Part shown: one piece after another, positions 52,593 to 61,977 of the stretch
Numbering within the stretch: position 1 is the stretch's first letter
How the letters are laid out: every line of letters begins with the position of its first letter
DNA from: Paenibacillus sp. FJAT-26967
Lineage (GTDB): Bacteria > Bacillota > Bacilli > Paenibacillales > NBRC-103111
Direction: 5' to 3'
DNA length: 64,000 bases
Assembly: GCF_001541095.1 (NCBI RefSeq)
Contig: NZ_LMXH01000001.1
Coordinates: 1,638,842-1,702,841 of the forward strand
Program-made: the position numbers and the translations under genes
The notes under the pieces: generated by a model
Databases searched by the model: none
Seen by the model: only the letters and a program-made list of their open reading frames with translations
What the model was told of the DNA's origin: nothing

Positions 52593-53843
52593 TTGGGAAG
52601 TATTGAGACGGGACTGAAAATTGTCCTCATGTTCTTCGTCCTCGTCACGATTCACGAGTGGGGGCATTTTTATTTTGCGAAACGGGCCGGAATTTTGGTG
52701 CGTGAATTCGCTATCGGGTTCGGACCAAAATTGTTTTCATATAAAAAAGGTGAAACCCGCTATACACTGAGATTGCTGCCTTTTGGCGGCTATGTGAGAA
52801 TGGCCGGAGAAGATCCCGAGATTGTACAAATTCAGCAAGGCCAGACGATCGCTGTCAAACTAACTCCGGATAACCGGGTATCCAAAATTTATTTGGATCA
52901 GCTTGAACAACGCGGAGGCGTTGTGCAGGGAGCAGTGGAAAGTATTGATCTGGAGAAAGAGTTATATGTAAGACTGGAAGTCGGAGACGAGAAGGTGCGT
53001 TATCCGATCCAGCCAGCAGCCATCATGGTTGCAAGAGGCGCCGAGACACAAATCGCCCCTTATGACCGCCAATTCGGCAGTAAAACCGTTGGCCAAAGAT
53101 TCCTGGCTATCCTCATGGGACCTGTCATGAACTTCCTGCTTGCAGCGGTTTTATTCTTAGGTCTGGTCATTATGCAGGGGATCCCCACGAACGTTAAAGT
53201 GGATAAGCTCGAGCCGGGTCGCCCTTCGGAGCAGGCCGGACTTGCTGCAGGCGATGTGATCAAGTCCGTGAACCAGCAGGCTATCGGGGATGACCGCGAG
53301 AAATTTATGCAGCTGGTAGGCGCATCCGCTAATCAGAAGATGAGCTGGATTATTGAACGTGGCGGTAAAGACAAGGAAATTACGATTACTCCCGATCAGA
53401 CGGGTAAAGTCGGTGTCTACATCACGGGGGATACCCGCACCGCAACTTTCAGCGAGACAATTACCGGTACTTACGATATTATATCGACTTCCACGATAGG
53501 AATTCTGGACGGGTTCAAGAAGCTGGTGCTGGGTCAATTCAAAATGGATGACCTCGGAGGACCTGTACGCATTGTTCAAGTAACGGGTGAATTTGCCAGC
53601 CATGGTCTTGAATCTTACATTTATTGGGTTGCCTTACTTAGCTTATATCTGGGTCTGTTCAACCTGCTGCCGTTCCCGGCTCTGGACGGAAGCCGCCTTG
53701 TTTTTCTGGCAATCGAGGGAATTCGAGGGAAACCGGTTGACCCGAGCAGGGAGAGCATGGTACATTTTATCGGATTTGCAATGCTGATGCTTCTGATGGT
53801 TGCCGTAACCTATAACGATATTTTACGTTTAATAAAAGGCTGA
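52593..53843 (+). CDS. rseP: Site-2 zinc metalloprotease RseP/RasP
   Basis: This intramembrane protease cleaves anti-sigma factors and signal peptides; its Bacillus homologue is RasP. Zinc motif HEWGH is at residues 21-25 in the first membrane helix. One PDZ domain follows (VDKLEPGRPSEQAGLAAGDVIKSVNQQAI). The third zinc ligand is in NLLPFPALDGSRL. The four membrane segments are evident. TTG at 52593 lies 9 bases after GAGGAGG; an earlier TTG at 52575 overlaps that site. Length 416. Confidence 0.96.
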   Translation: MGSIETGLKIVLMFFVLVTIHEWGHFYFAKRAGILVREFAIGFGPKLFSYKKGETRYTLRLLPFGGYVRMAGEDPEIVQIQQGQTIAVKLTPDNRVSKIYLDQLEQRGGVVQGAVESIDLEKELYVRLEVGDEKVRYPIQPAAIMVARGAETQIAPYDRQFGSKTVGQRFLAILMGPVMNFLLAAVLFLGLVIMQGIPTNVKVDKLEPGRPSEQAGLAAGDVIKSVNQQAIGDDREKFMQLVGASANQKMSWIIERGGKDKEITITPDQTGKVGVYITGDTRTATFSETITGTYDIISTSTIGILDGFKKLVLGQFKMDDLGGPVRIVQVTGEFASHGLESYIYWVALLSLYLGLFNLLPFPALDGSRLVFLAIEGIRGKPVDPSRESMVHFIGFAMLMLLMVAVTYNDILRLIKG

Positions 53844-53891
53844 TCTGTATTATCATAGTAAGTTGTAACCATCTTGTTGAAACGATGCCTG

Positions 53892-53936
53892 TCCAGCGGC
53901 GGTATTTGCTTCGCATTTCACGCGATACCGCCTGGA
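53892..53936 (+). promoter_or_regulatory. Long stem-loop just ahead of the proS ribosome site
   Basis: TCCA (53892-53895) and GGCGGTAT (53898-53905) pair with ATACCGCC (53925-53932) and TGGA (53933-53936). The 12 pairs have one 2-base bulge and a 19-base loop. It ends 6 bases before AGGAGG at 53943. No T-run. It is too small for a T-box. It may affect proS translation or be a processing signal. Confidence 0.5.
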
Positions 53937-53954
53937 CTTCGTAGGAGGATCCGT

Positions 53955-55403
53955 ATGTCAAAAGAGAAACAGTTTGTGCGCGAAATTACACCGCAGGGTG
54001 AGGACTTCTCGCAATGGTATATTGATGTCATAAAAAAAGCCGATCTGATGAGTTATTCCCCCGTTCGCGGATGTATCGTTTTTAAGCCGGACGGCTATGA
54101 AATTTGGGAGAACATTCAACGTGAGCTTGACGCTCGATTCAAAGAAACCGGCCATCGTAATGCTTATTTCCCTCTTTTTATTCCAGAAAGCTTTTTCCAG
54201 AAAGAAAAAGAGCACGTGGAGGGCTTCAATCCTGAGCTGCCGTGGGTAACCGAAGCGGGCGGCGAGAAGCTCGAGGAGCGTCTGGCTATCCGTCCGACTT
54301 CCGAAACGATGATCGGGCACATGTATGCGGAATGGATTAACTCCTACCGCGACCTACCGCTCCTTATCAACCAATGGGCGAACGTAGTCCGCTGGGAGAA
54401 GCGTACGCTTCCGTTCCTCCGTACAAGCGAGTTCTTGTGGCAGGAAGGACACACAGCGCATGAGGATGAGGAAGATGCACGCCGTGAAACGATGCAAATG
54501 CTGGACATTTATCGTGATTTCGCCGAGAACTTCCTGGCCATGCCTGTCATTATGGGTCAGAAGACACCTTCAGAGAAATTCGCAGGCGCAGTAGACACAT
54601 TCTCCATCGAAGCGATGATGAAAGACGGCAAAGCGGTTCAAGCCGGAACATCCCATTACCTTGGTACGAATTTCGCGGTTGCATTTGACATTAAATTCCT
54701 GAATCGTGAGAACCAGCACCAGTTTGTACACACGACTTCATGGGGAGTAAGCACCCGTCTTATCGGCGCTACCATTATGGTGCACGGTGATGATCGCGGT
54801 CTGGCACTGCCGCCTAAAGTAGCTCCTACGCAAGTGATTATGATCCCGATCGGACCGCCTAAGACTCGCGAACAAGTGGTGGCAAGAACAGATGAATTGT
54901 TCGCTGAGCTCAAAGGAGTCGGTGTACGGGTACGCGTTGACGATCGTCCGGATCAGAGCCCTGGCTGGAAATTCAATGAATACGAAATGCGCGGCGTACC
55001 TATTCGTGTAGAACTGGGACCTCGTGACATGGAGAAAGGACAAGTTGTACTTGTTTCGCGTATTTCTGGCGAAAAGAAAGTTGTCCTTCAAGAAAACTTC
55101 GTTGAAGAAGTTAAGCAGCTGTTGGAGCAGATCCATCAAGATATGTTCAACCGTGCGAAGCAGCACCTGGATGATCATATGTTCGCTGTAGATACGCTGG
55201 ATGAGTTTAAGCAAGAGCTGGAAGTGAAGCGCGGATTCGCGCTTGCCGGCTGGTGCGGATCGGCAGCTTGTGAAGCCCAGGTTAAGGAAGAAGCGGGTGC
55301 AACGAGCCGCAACATTCCGTTTGCTCCTGAACAGACGAAGCAAACATGCCTGGTCTGCGGAGAAGCAGCCAAACACACCGTAGTATTTGGTAAATCTTAC
55401 TAA
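53955..55403 (+). CDS. proS: Prolyl-tRNA synthetase, short (ProS type 3) form
   Basis: ProRS charges tRNA-Pro. The class II motifs are visible: VRGCIVFKPDGYEIWENIQRELD, YFPLFIPESFF, LAIRPTSETMI, NVVRWEKRTLPFLRTSEFLWQEGHTAH. There is no YbaK-type editing insertion. An anticodon domain (IPIGPPKTREQVVARTDELFAELKGVGVRVRVDDR) and a C-terminal zinc-type segment ending CLVCGEAAKHTVVFGKSY follow. Length 482, against about 565 in Bacillus, so this is the archaeal/eukaryote-like class. ATG at 53955 follows AGGAGG by 6 bases. An open frame back to 53874 crosses the stem-loop and is rejected. Confidence 0.97.
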   Translation: MSKEKQFVREITPQGEDFSQWYIDVIKKADLMSYSPVRGCIVFKPDGYEIWENIQRELDARFKETGHRNAYFPLFIPESFFQKEKEHVEGFNPELPWVTEAGGEKLEERLAIRPTSETMIGHMYAEWINSYRDLPLLINQWANVVRWEKRTLPFLRTSEFLWQEGHTAHEDEEDARRETMQMLDIYRDFAENFLAMPVIMGQKTPSEKFAGAVDTFSIEAMMKDGKAVQAGTSHYLGTNFAVAFDIKFLNRENQHQFVHTTSWGVSTRLIGATIMVHGDDRGLALPPKVAPTQVIMIPIGPPKTREQVVARTDELFAELKGVGVRVRVDDRPDQSPGWKFNEYEMRGVPIRVELGPRDMEKGQVVLVSRISGEKKVVLQENFVEEVKQLLEQIHQDMFNRAKQHLDDHMFAVDTLDEFKQELEVKRGFALAGWCGSAACEAQVKEEAGATSRNIPFAPEQTKQTCLVCGEAAKHTVVFGKSY

Positions 55404-55442
55404 TTTTAATTTGTATGATTAAGTTTTTTTAGAACTTGAATG

Positions 55443-55480
55443 AAGGGCAAACGAGATACTCTCTTTTGCCCTTTTCTTTT
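55443..55480 (+). terminator. Intrinsic terminator between proS and polC
   Basis: AAGGGCAAA (55443-55451) pairs with TTTGCCCTT (55465-55473), with an inner GAGA and TCTC. TTCTTTT follows. Confidence 0.8.
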
Positions 55481-55531
55481 TCCGGGCTTGTGCTTAGCAG
55501 CTTTCACTCGGAAAGCTTGGAGGAGGATATT

Positions 55532-58500
55532 ATGAGTCATACACCAGACCAGAGACAGCGGTTTGAGCTTTTGATGAAGCAGGCTGATATTTCTGTCGAT
55601 ATGGCTTCGACATATTTTGCCGACGGCTATATCGATAAGGTCGAAATCAGCCGAAAAAACCGGGAGTGGAAGTTTCACTTGGTGAAACAAGATTTTGTGC
55701 CTCAGGATGTTTATCGTTCATTCTGCCGTCATATACAGGAAAAATTTGCACACATAGCCAAAACCCGCTTCGTGCTGCATATGGAGCAAGCCGATCCGGC
55801 AAAATTGGTGGAGGAGTACTGGAGTCTCTTTCTTGAATGGGTTCAGCGTGAAGCGGTAACGGTAAACGGCTGGCTCAGCAAGGCCCAGATTGAAGTCAGC
55901 GGCAATCAGTTAACTCTTATCCTTCTTGATCAAATTGGTTTTGAACTGGCCAAAAAGAAAAACATGGACGCATGGGTAAAGTCCTTCTTCATGGATTATT
56001 TCAAAACGGAGTTTACGGTTAAGTATGCCGTGAGTGAGAAGAATGGGGAAGAATTTGAACGTTTCGCTAAAAAAATCGTAGAAGAAGAAAAGCAGGTTAC
56101 CCAAGAAATCATGCAGTCCATCGAGCAGGAGATGACTTCCGCGATACCGGATGCCGACGTACGCTTAATGGTCGGCTATGATATTAAGGATGTGCCGGTC
56201 CCGATACAGAACGTTGTAGAAGAAGAGAAGAAAGTGACGATTCAAGGGACGGTATTCGGTCTGGAAGTTAAAGAACTCCGGAACGGCAGCACACTTTACT
56301 CTTTCAATGTAACGGACTACACCGACTCAATCATGCTGAAATGTTTCGGCAAAACAAAAGAGGATGTCCGTATATTGAATCTGCTGTCTAACGGAACCTG
56401 GATTAGGGCAAGAGGGCGGGTTGAGTATGACCGCTTTATGATGGTGCCCGAGCTGGTAATGATTCCTTCTGACATCAATGAGGTACTGGCGCCTAAAGGA
56501 CGCATGGATGATGCGGAAGAGAAGCGGGTTGAATTTCATTTACACACTTCTATGAGCACGATGGACGGAATCACTCCCATCGATCAATATATTAAAACAG
56601 CTGCCAAATGGGGACACAAAGCTATCGCCGTAACCGATCACAGCGGGGTGCAGTGTTTTCCCGATGCTAATAAAGCAGGCAAGAAACACGGAGTCAAGGT
56701 GATTTACGGAGTAGAAGCCAACGTGGTGAACGATTCCGTTCCGATCGTCTTGAATCCGATAGATGCTGATTTGAAAACGGCGACTTATGTAGTTTTTGAT
56801 ATTGAGACCACGGGCCTTTCTGTCATGAATAACAAAATCATCGAAATCGCAGGCGTTAAAATGCAGGAAGGTAAGGAAATTGCGCGTTTTGCCACTTTCA
56901 TCAACCCGCACGAAAAGATTCCTTATCACATCCAGCAGTTGACGAATATTTCGGATGATATGGTCGTGAATGCACCGGAGCTAGAAGATGAGCTTCCTAA
57001 ATTCATTGAATTCATTGAGGATGCCGTTCTTGTTGCGCACAATGCCAGGTTTGATATCGGGTTCATTCAAGCGAATCTGAAAAAACTCGGCCATCCGGAA
57101 CTGACCAACGCCGTTGTGGATACTTTGGAGATGGCGCGTCTTCTTTTTCCATCCATGAAGAATCACCGGCTGAATACCTTATCCGATAAATTTAAAGTTT
57201 CCCTGGAGAATCATCACCGCGCGATCGATGACTCCATTGCACTCGGCCACGTCCTTTATCATTTGATTAATGAAGGTTATGAACGTCAAATCACCAATGT
57301 AATGCGGCTGAACGATCACGTCGGTAAGGACCTCTCCAATCAAAGGCCGTTTCACTGCTGTATCTACGCCACGAATGCGGTTGGCAAGAAGAATTTGTTC
57401 AAGCTTATCTCGCTTTCCCATACGGAATATTTCAATAAAGTAGCCCGTATTCCCAAAAGCAAGCTCGTCGAGCTTCGTGAGGGACTGCTCATAGCATCGG
57501 GCTGCGAGAAAGGTGAATTTTTCGAAACGGTACTGAACAAATCAGAAGAAGAAGCGGAAACGGTAGCGGAATTCTATGACGTTCTCGAAATCCAGCCGGT
57601 CAGCTACAACATGCATCTGGTGGACAAGGGGCTTGTGGGCAGCCGTGCCGATCTGGAAGATGCGGTTAAGCGTGTAGTTGCCATAGGTGCGAAGCAGGGC
57701 AAGCCTGTTATTGCTACAGGCAATGTTCACTACCTGGAGCCCCGTGAGAAAATGTCGCGTGACATTACGATTAACGGGATTACGGGCTTTAGTCCTCTTA
57801 AGGATATGAAAAAGCCGGATGCCCACTTCCGTACGACCCGGGAAATGCTGGAGGAATTCAAATTTCTGGGAGAGATCAAGGCGAAGGAAGTTGTAGTAAC
57901 GAATACCAATGAACTGGCAGAACGGTTTGAGGAGATCGAATTATTTCCGAGCAAACTCTTTACGCCGATCATTGAAGGGGCGGACGAGGAGATCAGGAAT
58001 ACTTGTTATGCAACGGCCCGCAGCATTTATGGAGAAGAATTGCCGGAAGTTGTGGTAGCCCGGTTGGAGAAGGAACTCGTTCCTATCATCAAATACGGCT
58101 TCTCCGCCAACTATCTGATTTCAGAAAGACTTGTTAAAAAATCTAACGAAGACGGCTATCTTGTCGGCTCGCGGGGATCGGTAGGTTCCTCTGTCGTCGC
58201 GACTTTCCTCGGTATTTCGGAAGTAAATCCGCTGCCGCCCCATTATATTTGCGGAAGCTGCAAGCATAGCGAATGGATCATGGACGGAAGTATCCCGAGC
58301 GGCTTCGATTTGCCGGATAAAATCTGTCCGGGCTGCGGCCACAAGCTCAAAGGGGAAGGCCAGGACATTCCGTTCGAAACGTTCCTCGGCTTCAAGGGGG
58401 ACAAAGTTCCGGATATTGACTTGAACTTTTCAGGTGAATATCAGCCTGTTGCCCATAACTACACCAAAGAACTGTTCGGTGAGAAGAGTGTATTCCGTGC

Positions 58501-59833
58501 GGGAACGATCGGTACGATTGCGGAGAAAACGGCTTTCGGTTATGTAAAGAAGTATGAAGAAAGCCAAGGCCAGAAATGGCGGAATGCGGAGATCGTCAGG
58601 CTGGCATCCGGTTGTACGGGTGTGAAGCGGAGTACGGGCCAGCACCCGGGGGGAATTGTCGTCGTTCCGGATTATATGGAAGTGGATGATATTACGCCTG
58701 TCCAGTTTCCGGCGGATGACAAAACCTCGGAATGGAAAACGACTCACTTTGACTATCATGCTTTTGATGCGAACTTGCTTAAGCTGGATATTCTTGGACA
58801 CGATGATCCGACTATGATGCGGATGCTTCAGGATTTGACGGGTGTTGATCCGACGACCATTCCGATGAATGACACGAAGGTAATGAGTATCTTCCACTCC
58901 ACGGACGCCATTGAGGTCACACCGGACAAGATCCGCACCCCTGTCGCGACCTACGGAGTTCCTGAGATGGGGACGAAATTCGTTCGTCAAATGCTGCATG
59001 AAACAAACCCGACCAGTTTTGCCGATTTACTTCAGATTTCGGGGCTTTCTCATGGTACGGGAGTCTGGCTGGGGAATGCTCAGGAACTCATCCGCAAAGG
59101 AATTTGCAACATTAAGACGGTTATCGGCTGCCGGGATGATATTATGCTGTTTCTCATCTATAAAGCGGGTATGGATGCCGGTCTTGCCTTTAAAATTACG
59201 GAGAGTGTACGTAAGGGTAAAGGGCTGACGGATGAGTGGAAACAGGATATGAAGAAGCATAATGTTCCGGACTGGTACATTGAATCCTGTGAGCGGATCG
59301 AGTATATGTTCCCCAAAGCCCATGCCGCTGCGTATGTTATTTCAGCTGTTAGAACGGCGTATTTCAAAGTCTATTATCCAATCGCGTACTATGCGACTTA
59401 TTTTACGGTCCGGGCAGAAGATTTTGATCTGGAACTTCTCTGTCAAGGCTATGATGCGATCATGAAAAAACTGATTGAGATCGAGGACAAGGGCTTCCAG
59501 GCACTTCCGAAAGAGAAAGCGATGGTCTCCATTCTGGAGATGGCTCTTGAGATGACGGCGAGAGGTTTCAGCTTCAAACCGATCGATTTGTATCGTTCAG
59601 AGGCGACGAAGTTTATTATTGATGGAGATTCTCTCATTCCTCCATTCTCGGCCGTCCCTGGTATTGGTGAAAATGCTGCGCGTAATATTGCCGCTTCCAA
59701 GGAAAACGGCGACTTCCTTTCGATAGAAGATTTCCAGACGAAGTCCAAAGCTTCTAAGACCGTCGTTGAACTGCTCAGCAGCATGGGTTGTTTCCGTGGG
59801 CTGCCCGAATCTAACCAGCTTTCGCTGTTTTAA
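55532..59833 (+). CDS. polC: DNA polymerase III PolC-type, alpha subunit with proofreading exonuclease
   Basis: PolC is the Gram-positive replicative polymerase. N-terminal and OB domains come first (VTIQGTVFGLEVKELRNG). The PHP domain starts near residue 333 (EFHLHTSMSTMDGI). It is split by the DEDD exonuclease, with D423 and E425 in VFDIETTGLS. The PHP then resumes. The zinc motif has CGSCKHSEW and CPGCGHKL. The polymerase site PDIDLNFSGEYQ and the palm sequence RMLQDLTGVDP follow. Length 1433, Bacillus 1437. ATG at 55532 follows GGAGGAGG. An open frame back to 55436 spans the terminator and is rejected. Confidence 0.98.
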   Translation: MSHTPDQRQRFELLMKQADISVDMASTYFADGYIDKVEISRKNREWKFHLVKQDFVPQDVYRSFCRHIQEKFAHIAKTRFVLHMEQADPAKLVEEYWSLFLEWVQREAVTVNGWLSKAQIEVSGNQLTLILLDQIGFELAKKKNMDAWVKSFFMDYFKTEFTVKYAVSEKNGEEFERFAKKIVEEEKQVTQEIMQSIEQEMTSAIPDADVRLMVGYDIKDVPVPIQNVVEEEKKVTIQGTVFGLEVKELRNGSTLYSFNVTDYTDSIMLKCFGKTKEDVRILNLLSNGTWIRARGRVEYDRFMMVPELVMIPSDINEVLAPKGRMDDAEEKRVEFHLHTSMSTMDGITPIDQYIKTAAKWGHKAIAVTDHSGVQCFPDANKAGKKHGVKVIYGVEANVVNDSVPIVLNPIDADLKTATYVVFDIETTGLSVMNNKIIEIAGVKMQEGKEIARFATFINPHEKIPYHIQQLTNISDDMVVNAPELEDELPKFIEFIEDAVLVAHNARFDIGFIQANLKKLGHPELTNAVVDTLEMARLLFPSMKNHRLNTLSDKFKVSLENHHRAIDDSIALGHVLYHLINEGYERQITNVMRLNDHVGKDLSNQRPFHCCIYATNAVGKKNLFKLISLSHTEYFNKVARIPKSKLVELREGLLIASGCEKGEFFETVLNKSEEEAETVAEFYDVLEIQPVSYNMHLVDKGLVGSRADLEDAVKRVVAIGAKQGKPVIATGNVHYLEPREKMSRDITINGITGFSPLKDMKKPDAHFRTTREMLEEFKFLGEIKAKEVVVTNTNELAERFEEIELFPSKLFTPIIEGADEEIRNTCYATARSIYGEELPEVVVARLEKELVPIIKYGFSANYLISERLVKKSNEDGYLVGSRGSVGSSVVATFLGISEVNPLPPHYICGSCKHSEWIMDGSIPSGFDLPDKICPGCGHKLKGEGQDIPFETFLGFKGDKVPDIDLNFSGEYQPVAHNYTKELFGEKSVFRAGTIGTIAEKTAFGYVKKYEESQGQKWRNAEIVRLASGCTGVKRSTGQHPGGIVVVPDYMEVDDITPVQFPADDKTSEWKTTHFDYHAFDANLLKLDILGHDDPTMMRMLQDLTGVDPTTIPMNDTKVMSIFHSTDAIEVTPDKIRTPVATYGVPEMGTKFVRQMLHETNPTSFADLLQISGLSHGTGVWLGNAQELIRKGICNIKTVIGCRDDIMLFLIYKAGMDAGLAFKITESVRKGKGLTDEWKQDMKKHNVPDWYIESCERIEYMFPKAHAAAYVISAVRTAYFKVYYPIAYYATYFTVRAEDFDLELLCQGYDAIMKKLIEIEDKGFQALPKEKAMVSILEMALEMTARGFSFKPIDLYRSEATKFIIDGDSLIPPFSAVPGIGENAARNIAASKENGDFLSIEDFQTKSKASKTVVELLSSMGCFRGLPESNQLSLF

Positions 59834-59879
59834 TTGGTCTTGAAGCCTTTTACGGCAGGGTCCTATCATTTTCTTGCTA

Positions 59880-59909
59880 TTGTCAAGGTTTACATGGTTA
59901 TGGTATAAT
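59880..59909 (+). promoter_or_regulatory. Strong sigma-A promoter of the rimP-nusA-infB operon
   Basis: TTGTCA (59880-59885), 18-base spacer, and an extended -10 TGGTATAAT (59901-59909). It lies about 120 bases ahead of rimP. Confidence 0.8.
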
Positions 59910-59947
59910 TTTTCTTGGCAATAATGAGGATATCGACTGTGAACCGG

Positions 59948-59967
59948 AGAGTGGGGCGACCCACTCT
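59948..59967 (+). promoter_or_regulatory. Tetraloop hairpin in the rimP leader
   Basis: AGAGTGGG and CCCACTCT form a perfect 8-bp stem closed by GCGA, a GNRA tetraloop. It lies about 30-40 bases downstream of the likely transcription start. A T-run is absent, so it is not a simple terminator. The role is unknown; in this operon a NusA-dependent feedback element is conceivable. Confidence 0.6.
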
Positions 59968-60031
59968 TTACATTTTGCTTAGACTTTTTGGCAGGTTTAC
60001 CGGGAAGGTCATACAGGAGGGTAGAGAGAAA

Positions 60032-60490
60032 ATGAATTCACCAATTAAAACCGTCATAGAAGATATGCTCCAGGATTACTTAAACGAGCAAGGCTTTGAG
60101 CTGGTTGACATCGAATATGTCAAAGAGGGAAGCAACTGGTTTCTTCGTGTATTCGTAGATAAAGAAGGCGGCATCGACATAGATGATTGCGGTCGTATCA
60201 GCGAATATCTCAGCTCAAGACTTGACGACAACGATCCGATATCGACGGCTTATTTCCTGGAAGTCTCTTCACCGGGAGCCGAGAGGCCGCTTAAAAAACC
60301 GGAAGATATTAAGAAGGCTGTTGGCAAACATGTGTTTATCACTACATACGAGCCAATTGACAATAGCAAGGAATTCGAAGGCGAGCTTCTGTCGTTCGAC
60401 GATGAAGAACTAGTCGTGCAGACCGGCAAAACACGAAGCGCGATCCCATACGGCAAAGTGGCCAGCGCGAGGCTTGCCATCGTATTCTGA
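60032..60490 (+). CDS. rimP: Ribosome maturation factor RimP
   Basis: RimP acts in 30S maturation. The 152-residue protein has the KH-like N-domain (VIEDMLQDYLNEQGFELVDIEYVKEGSNWFLRVFVDKEGGIDIDDCGRISEYLSSRLDDNDPISTAYFLEVSSPGAERPLKKPEDIKKAVGKHVFITTY) and the SH3-like C-domain. ATG at 60032 follows AGGAGGG by about 10 bases. In-frame sequence back to 59915 crosses the hairpin and is rejected. Confidence 0.97.
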   Translation: MNSPIKTVIEDMLQDYLNEQGFELVDIEYVKEGSNWFLRVFVDKEGGIDIDDCGRISEYLSSRLDDNDPISTAYFLEVSSPGAERPLKKPEDIKKAVGKHVFITTYEPIDNSKEFEGELLSFDDEELVVQTGKTRSAIPYGKVASARLAIVF

Positions 60491-60538
60491 TGCGATTTAT
60501 CGCGTCTGCGAAGCATTGAAAGGGGGAACTGGGTTCAA

Positions 60539-61636
60539 ATGAACATGGATTTTATCGAAGCGTTGGCGGAGATCGAAAGAGAGAAAGGGATTTCTAAGGA
60601 ACTTCTCATTGATGCGATTGAAGCCGCGATGATTTCCAGCTATAAACGAAATTTTAACACGGCGCAGAACGTACGCGTTGATATTAACAGACAAACAGGC
60701 GTCATCCGCGTCTATGCTCGTAAAACCGTCGTGGAGGATGTACTTGATGCGAGGCTGGAAATTTCGCTTCATGCTGCACGTGAAATAAATCAGAATTATG
60801 TACTAGATGATATCGTAGAGATTGAAGTGACACCGCGTGATTTTGGACGTATTGCTGCGCAAACCGCTAAACAAGTGGTTACACAACGCATACGTGAAGC
60901 GGAACGTGGACTTATTTACAATGCTTTTATTGAAAAAGAAGAAGATATTGTAACAGGGATCGTCCAGCGTCAAGATCAGCGTCATTATTACATCGATCTT
61001 GGTAAAGTGGAAGCGGTTCTTCCGCTTACAGAAGTTATGCCAAACGAGAAGTTCAAACAAGGGGAACGGGTTAAGGCGTATATCACGAAAGTGGAAAATA
61101 CGACCAAAGGCCCTCAAATTATTCTTTCGCGTACACACCCTGGATTATTGAAGCGGCTATTCGAACTCGAGGTTCCTGAAATCTATGAGGGTGTCGTTGA
61201 AATTAAATCCGTCGCACGCGAAGCGGGCTTCCGCTCCAAGATTGCCGTTCATTCGCGCAATGACGAAGTGGATCCGGTAGGTTCCTGTGTAGGTCCTAAA
61301 GGTCTTCGTGTGCAGACGATCGTTGGTGAATTGCGCGGAGAGAAAATCGATATCGTACGTTGGATGGAAAGCGTGGAAGAGTATGTTGCTAATGCGCTAA
61401 GCCCTTCCAAAGTCTTGGAAGTCAACGTGTTCGAGAACGAGAAAATGGCACGCGTGATCGTTCCTGACTATCAGCTTTCCCTCGCTATCGGGATTAAAGG
61501 CCAGAATGCACGTCTGGCAGCCAAACTGACAGGCTGGAAAATCGATATTAAGAGCGAAGCTCAGGCGGAGCAGGAATACGGCCGTCCGAGAACGCAAGTC
61601 GAGGAAATGCATCAAGATTCCGTCAGCATTGACTGA
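60539..61636 (+). CDS. nusA: Transcription termination/antitermination factor NusA
   Basis: NusA binds RNA polymerase and modulates pausing and termination. N-domain (MDFIEALAEIEREKGISKELLIDAIEAAMISSYKRNF), S1 (QRQDQRHYYIDLGKVEAVLPLTE), KH1 (SCVGPKGLRVQTIVGELRGEKIDIVRW) and KH2 (LAIGIKGQNARLAAKLTGWKIDIKS) are present in order. No C-terminal acidic repeats, as is usual in Bacillota. Length 365. GAAAGGGGGAA lies about 12 bases before the first ATG, or 18 before the second (60545). Confidence 0.98.
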   Translation: MNMDFIEALAEIEREKGISKELLIDAIEAAMISSYKRNFNTAQNVRVDINRQTGVIRVYARKTVVEDVLDARLEISLHAAREINQNYVLDDIVEIEVTPRDFGRIAAQTAKQVVTQRIREAERGLIYNAFIEKEEDIVTGIVQRQDQRHYYIDLGKVEAVLPLTEVMPNEKFKQGERVKAYITKVENTTKGPQIILSRTHPGLLKRLFELEVPEIYEGVVEIKSVAREAGFRSKIAVHSRNDEVDPVGSCVGPKGLRVQTIVGELRGEKIDIVRWMESVEEYVANALSPSKVLEVNVFENEKMARVIVPDYQLSLAIGIKGQNARLAAKLTGWKIDIKSEAQAEQEYGRPRTQVEEMHQDSVSID

Positions 61637-61662
61637 CGCCGGCGGGGCGAGGTGAAGATGAC

Positions 61663-61977
61663 GTGAAAACGCGGAAAATCCCTATGCGCAAATGCGTGGC
61701 CTGCCAAGAAATGATGCCCAAGAAAGAATTGATTCGTGTTGTCCGTACGCCGGAAGGCGAAACACAGATCGACTTGAAAGGCAAAAAATCCGGCAGAGGT
61801 GCTTATTTGTGCGGTAAAGTGGCTTGCTTTAAGCTTGCCAAGAAATCCAAGGCGCTGGACCGCGCGCTTAAACAGCCCGTAGGCGCCCCCATTTACGACC
61901 AGCTTGAGCAGGATTTTATCCAAGTGGAAGAAGAATTTCATGCAGGTAAAGATGGGATGGACGATGACGAATTCTAA
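61663..61977 (+). CDS. ylxR: YlxR family RNA-binding protein (RnpM-type)
   Basis: The 104-residue protein carries the family motif RKCVACQEMMPKKELIRVVRTPEGETQIDLKGKKSGRGAYLC. It ends in an acidic tail (DDDEF). YlxR has been linked to RNase P RNA binding and to transcription control in Bacillus. GTG start follows GAGGTGAAG. It overlaps ylxQ. Confidence 0.94.
   Translation: MKTRKIPMRKCVACQEMMPKKELIRVVRTPEGETQIDLKGKKSGRGAYLCGKVACFKLAKKSKALDRALKQPVGAPIYDQLEQDFIQVEEEFHAGKDGMDDDEF

Noticed and set aside
53844-53954. T-box riboswitch before proS
   Set aside because: Gap is too short, and no T-box core sequence or terminator/antiterminator pair is seen.
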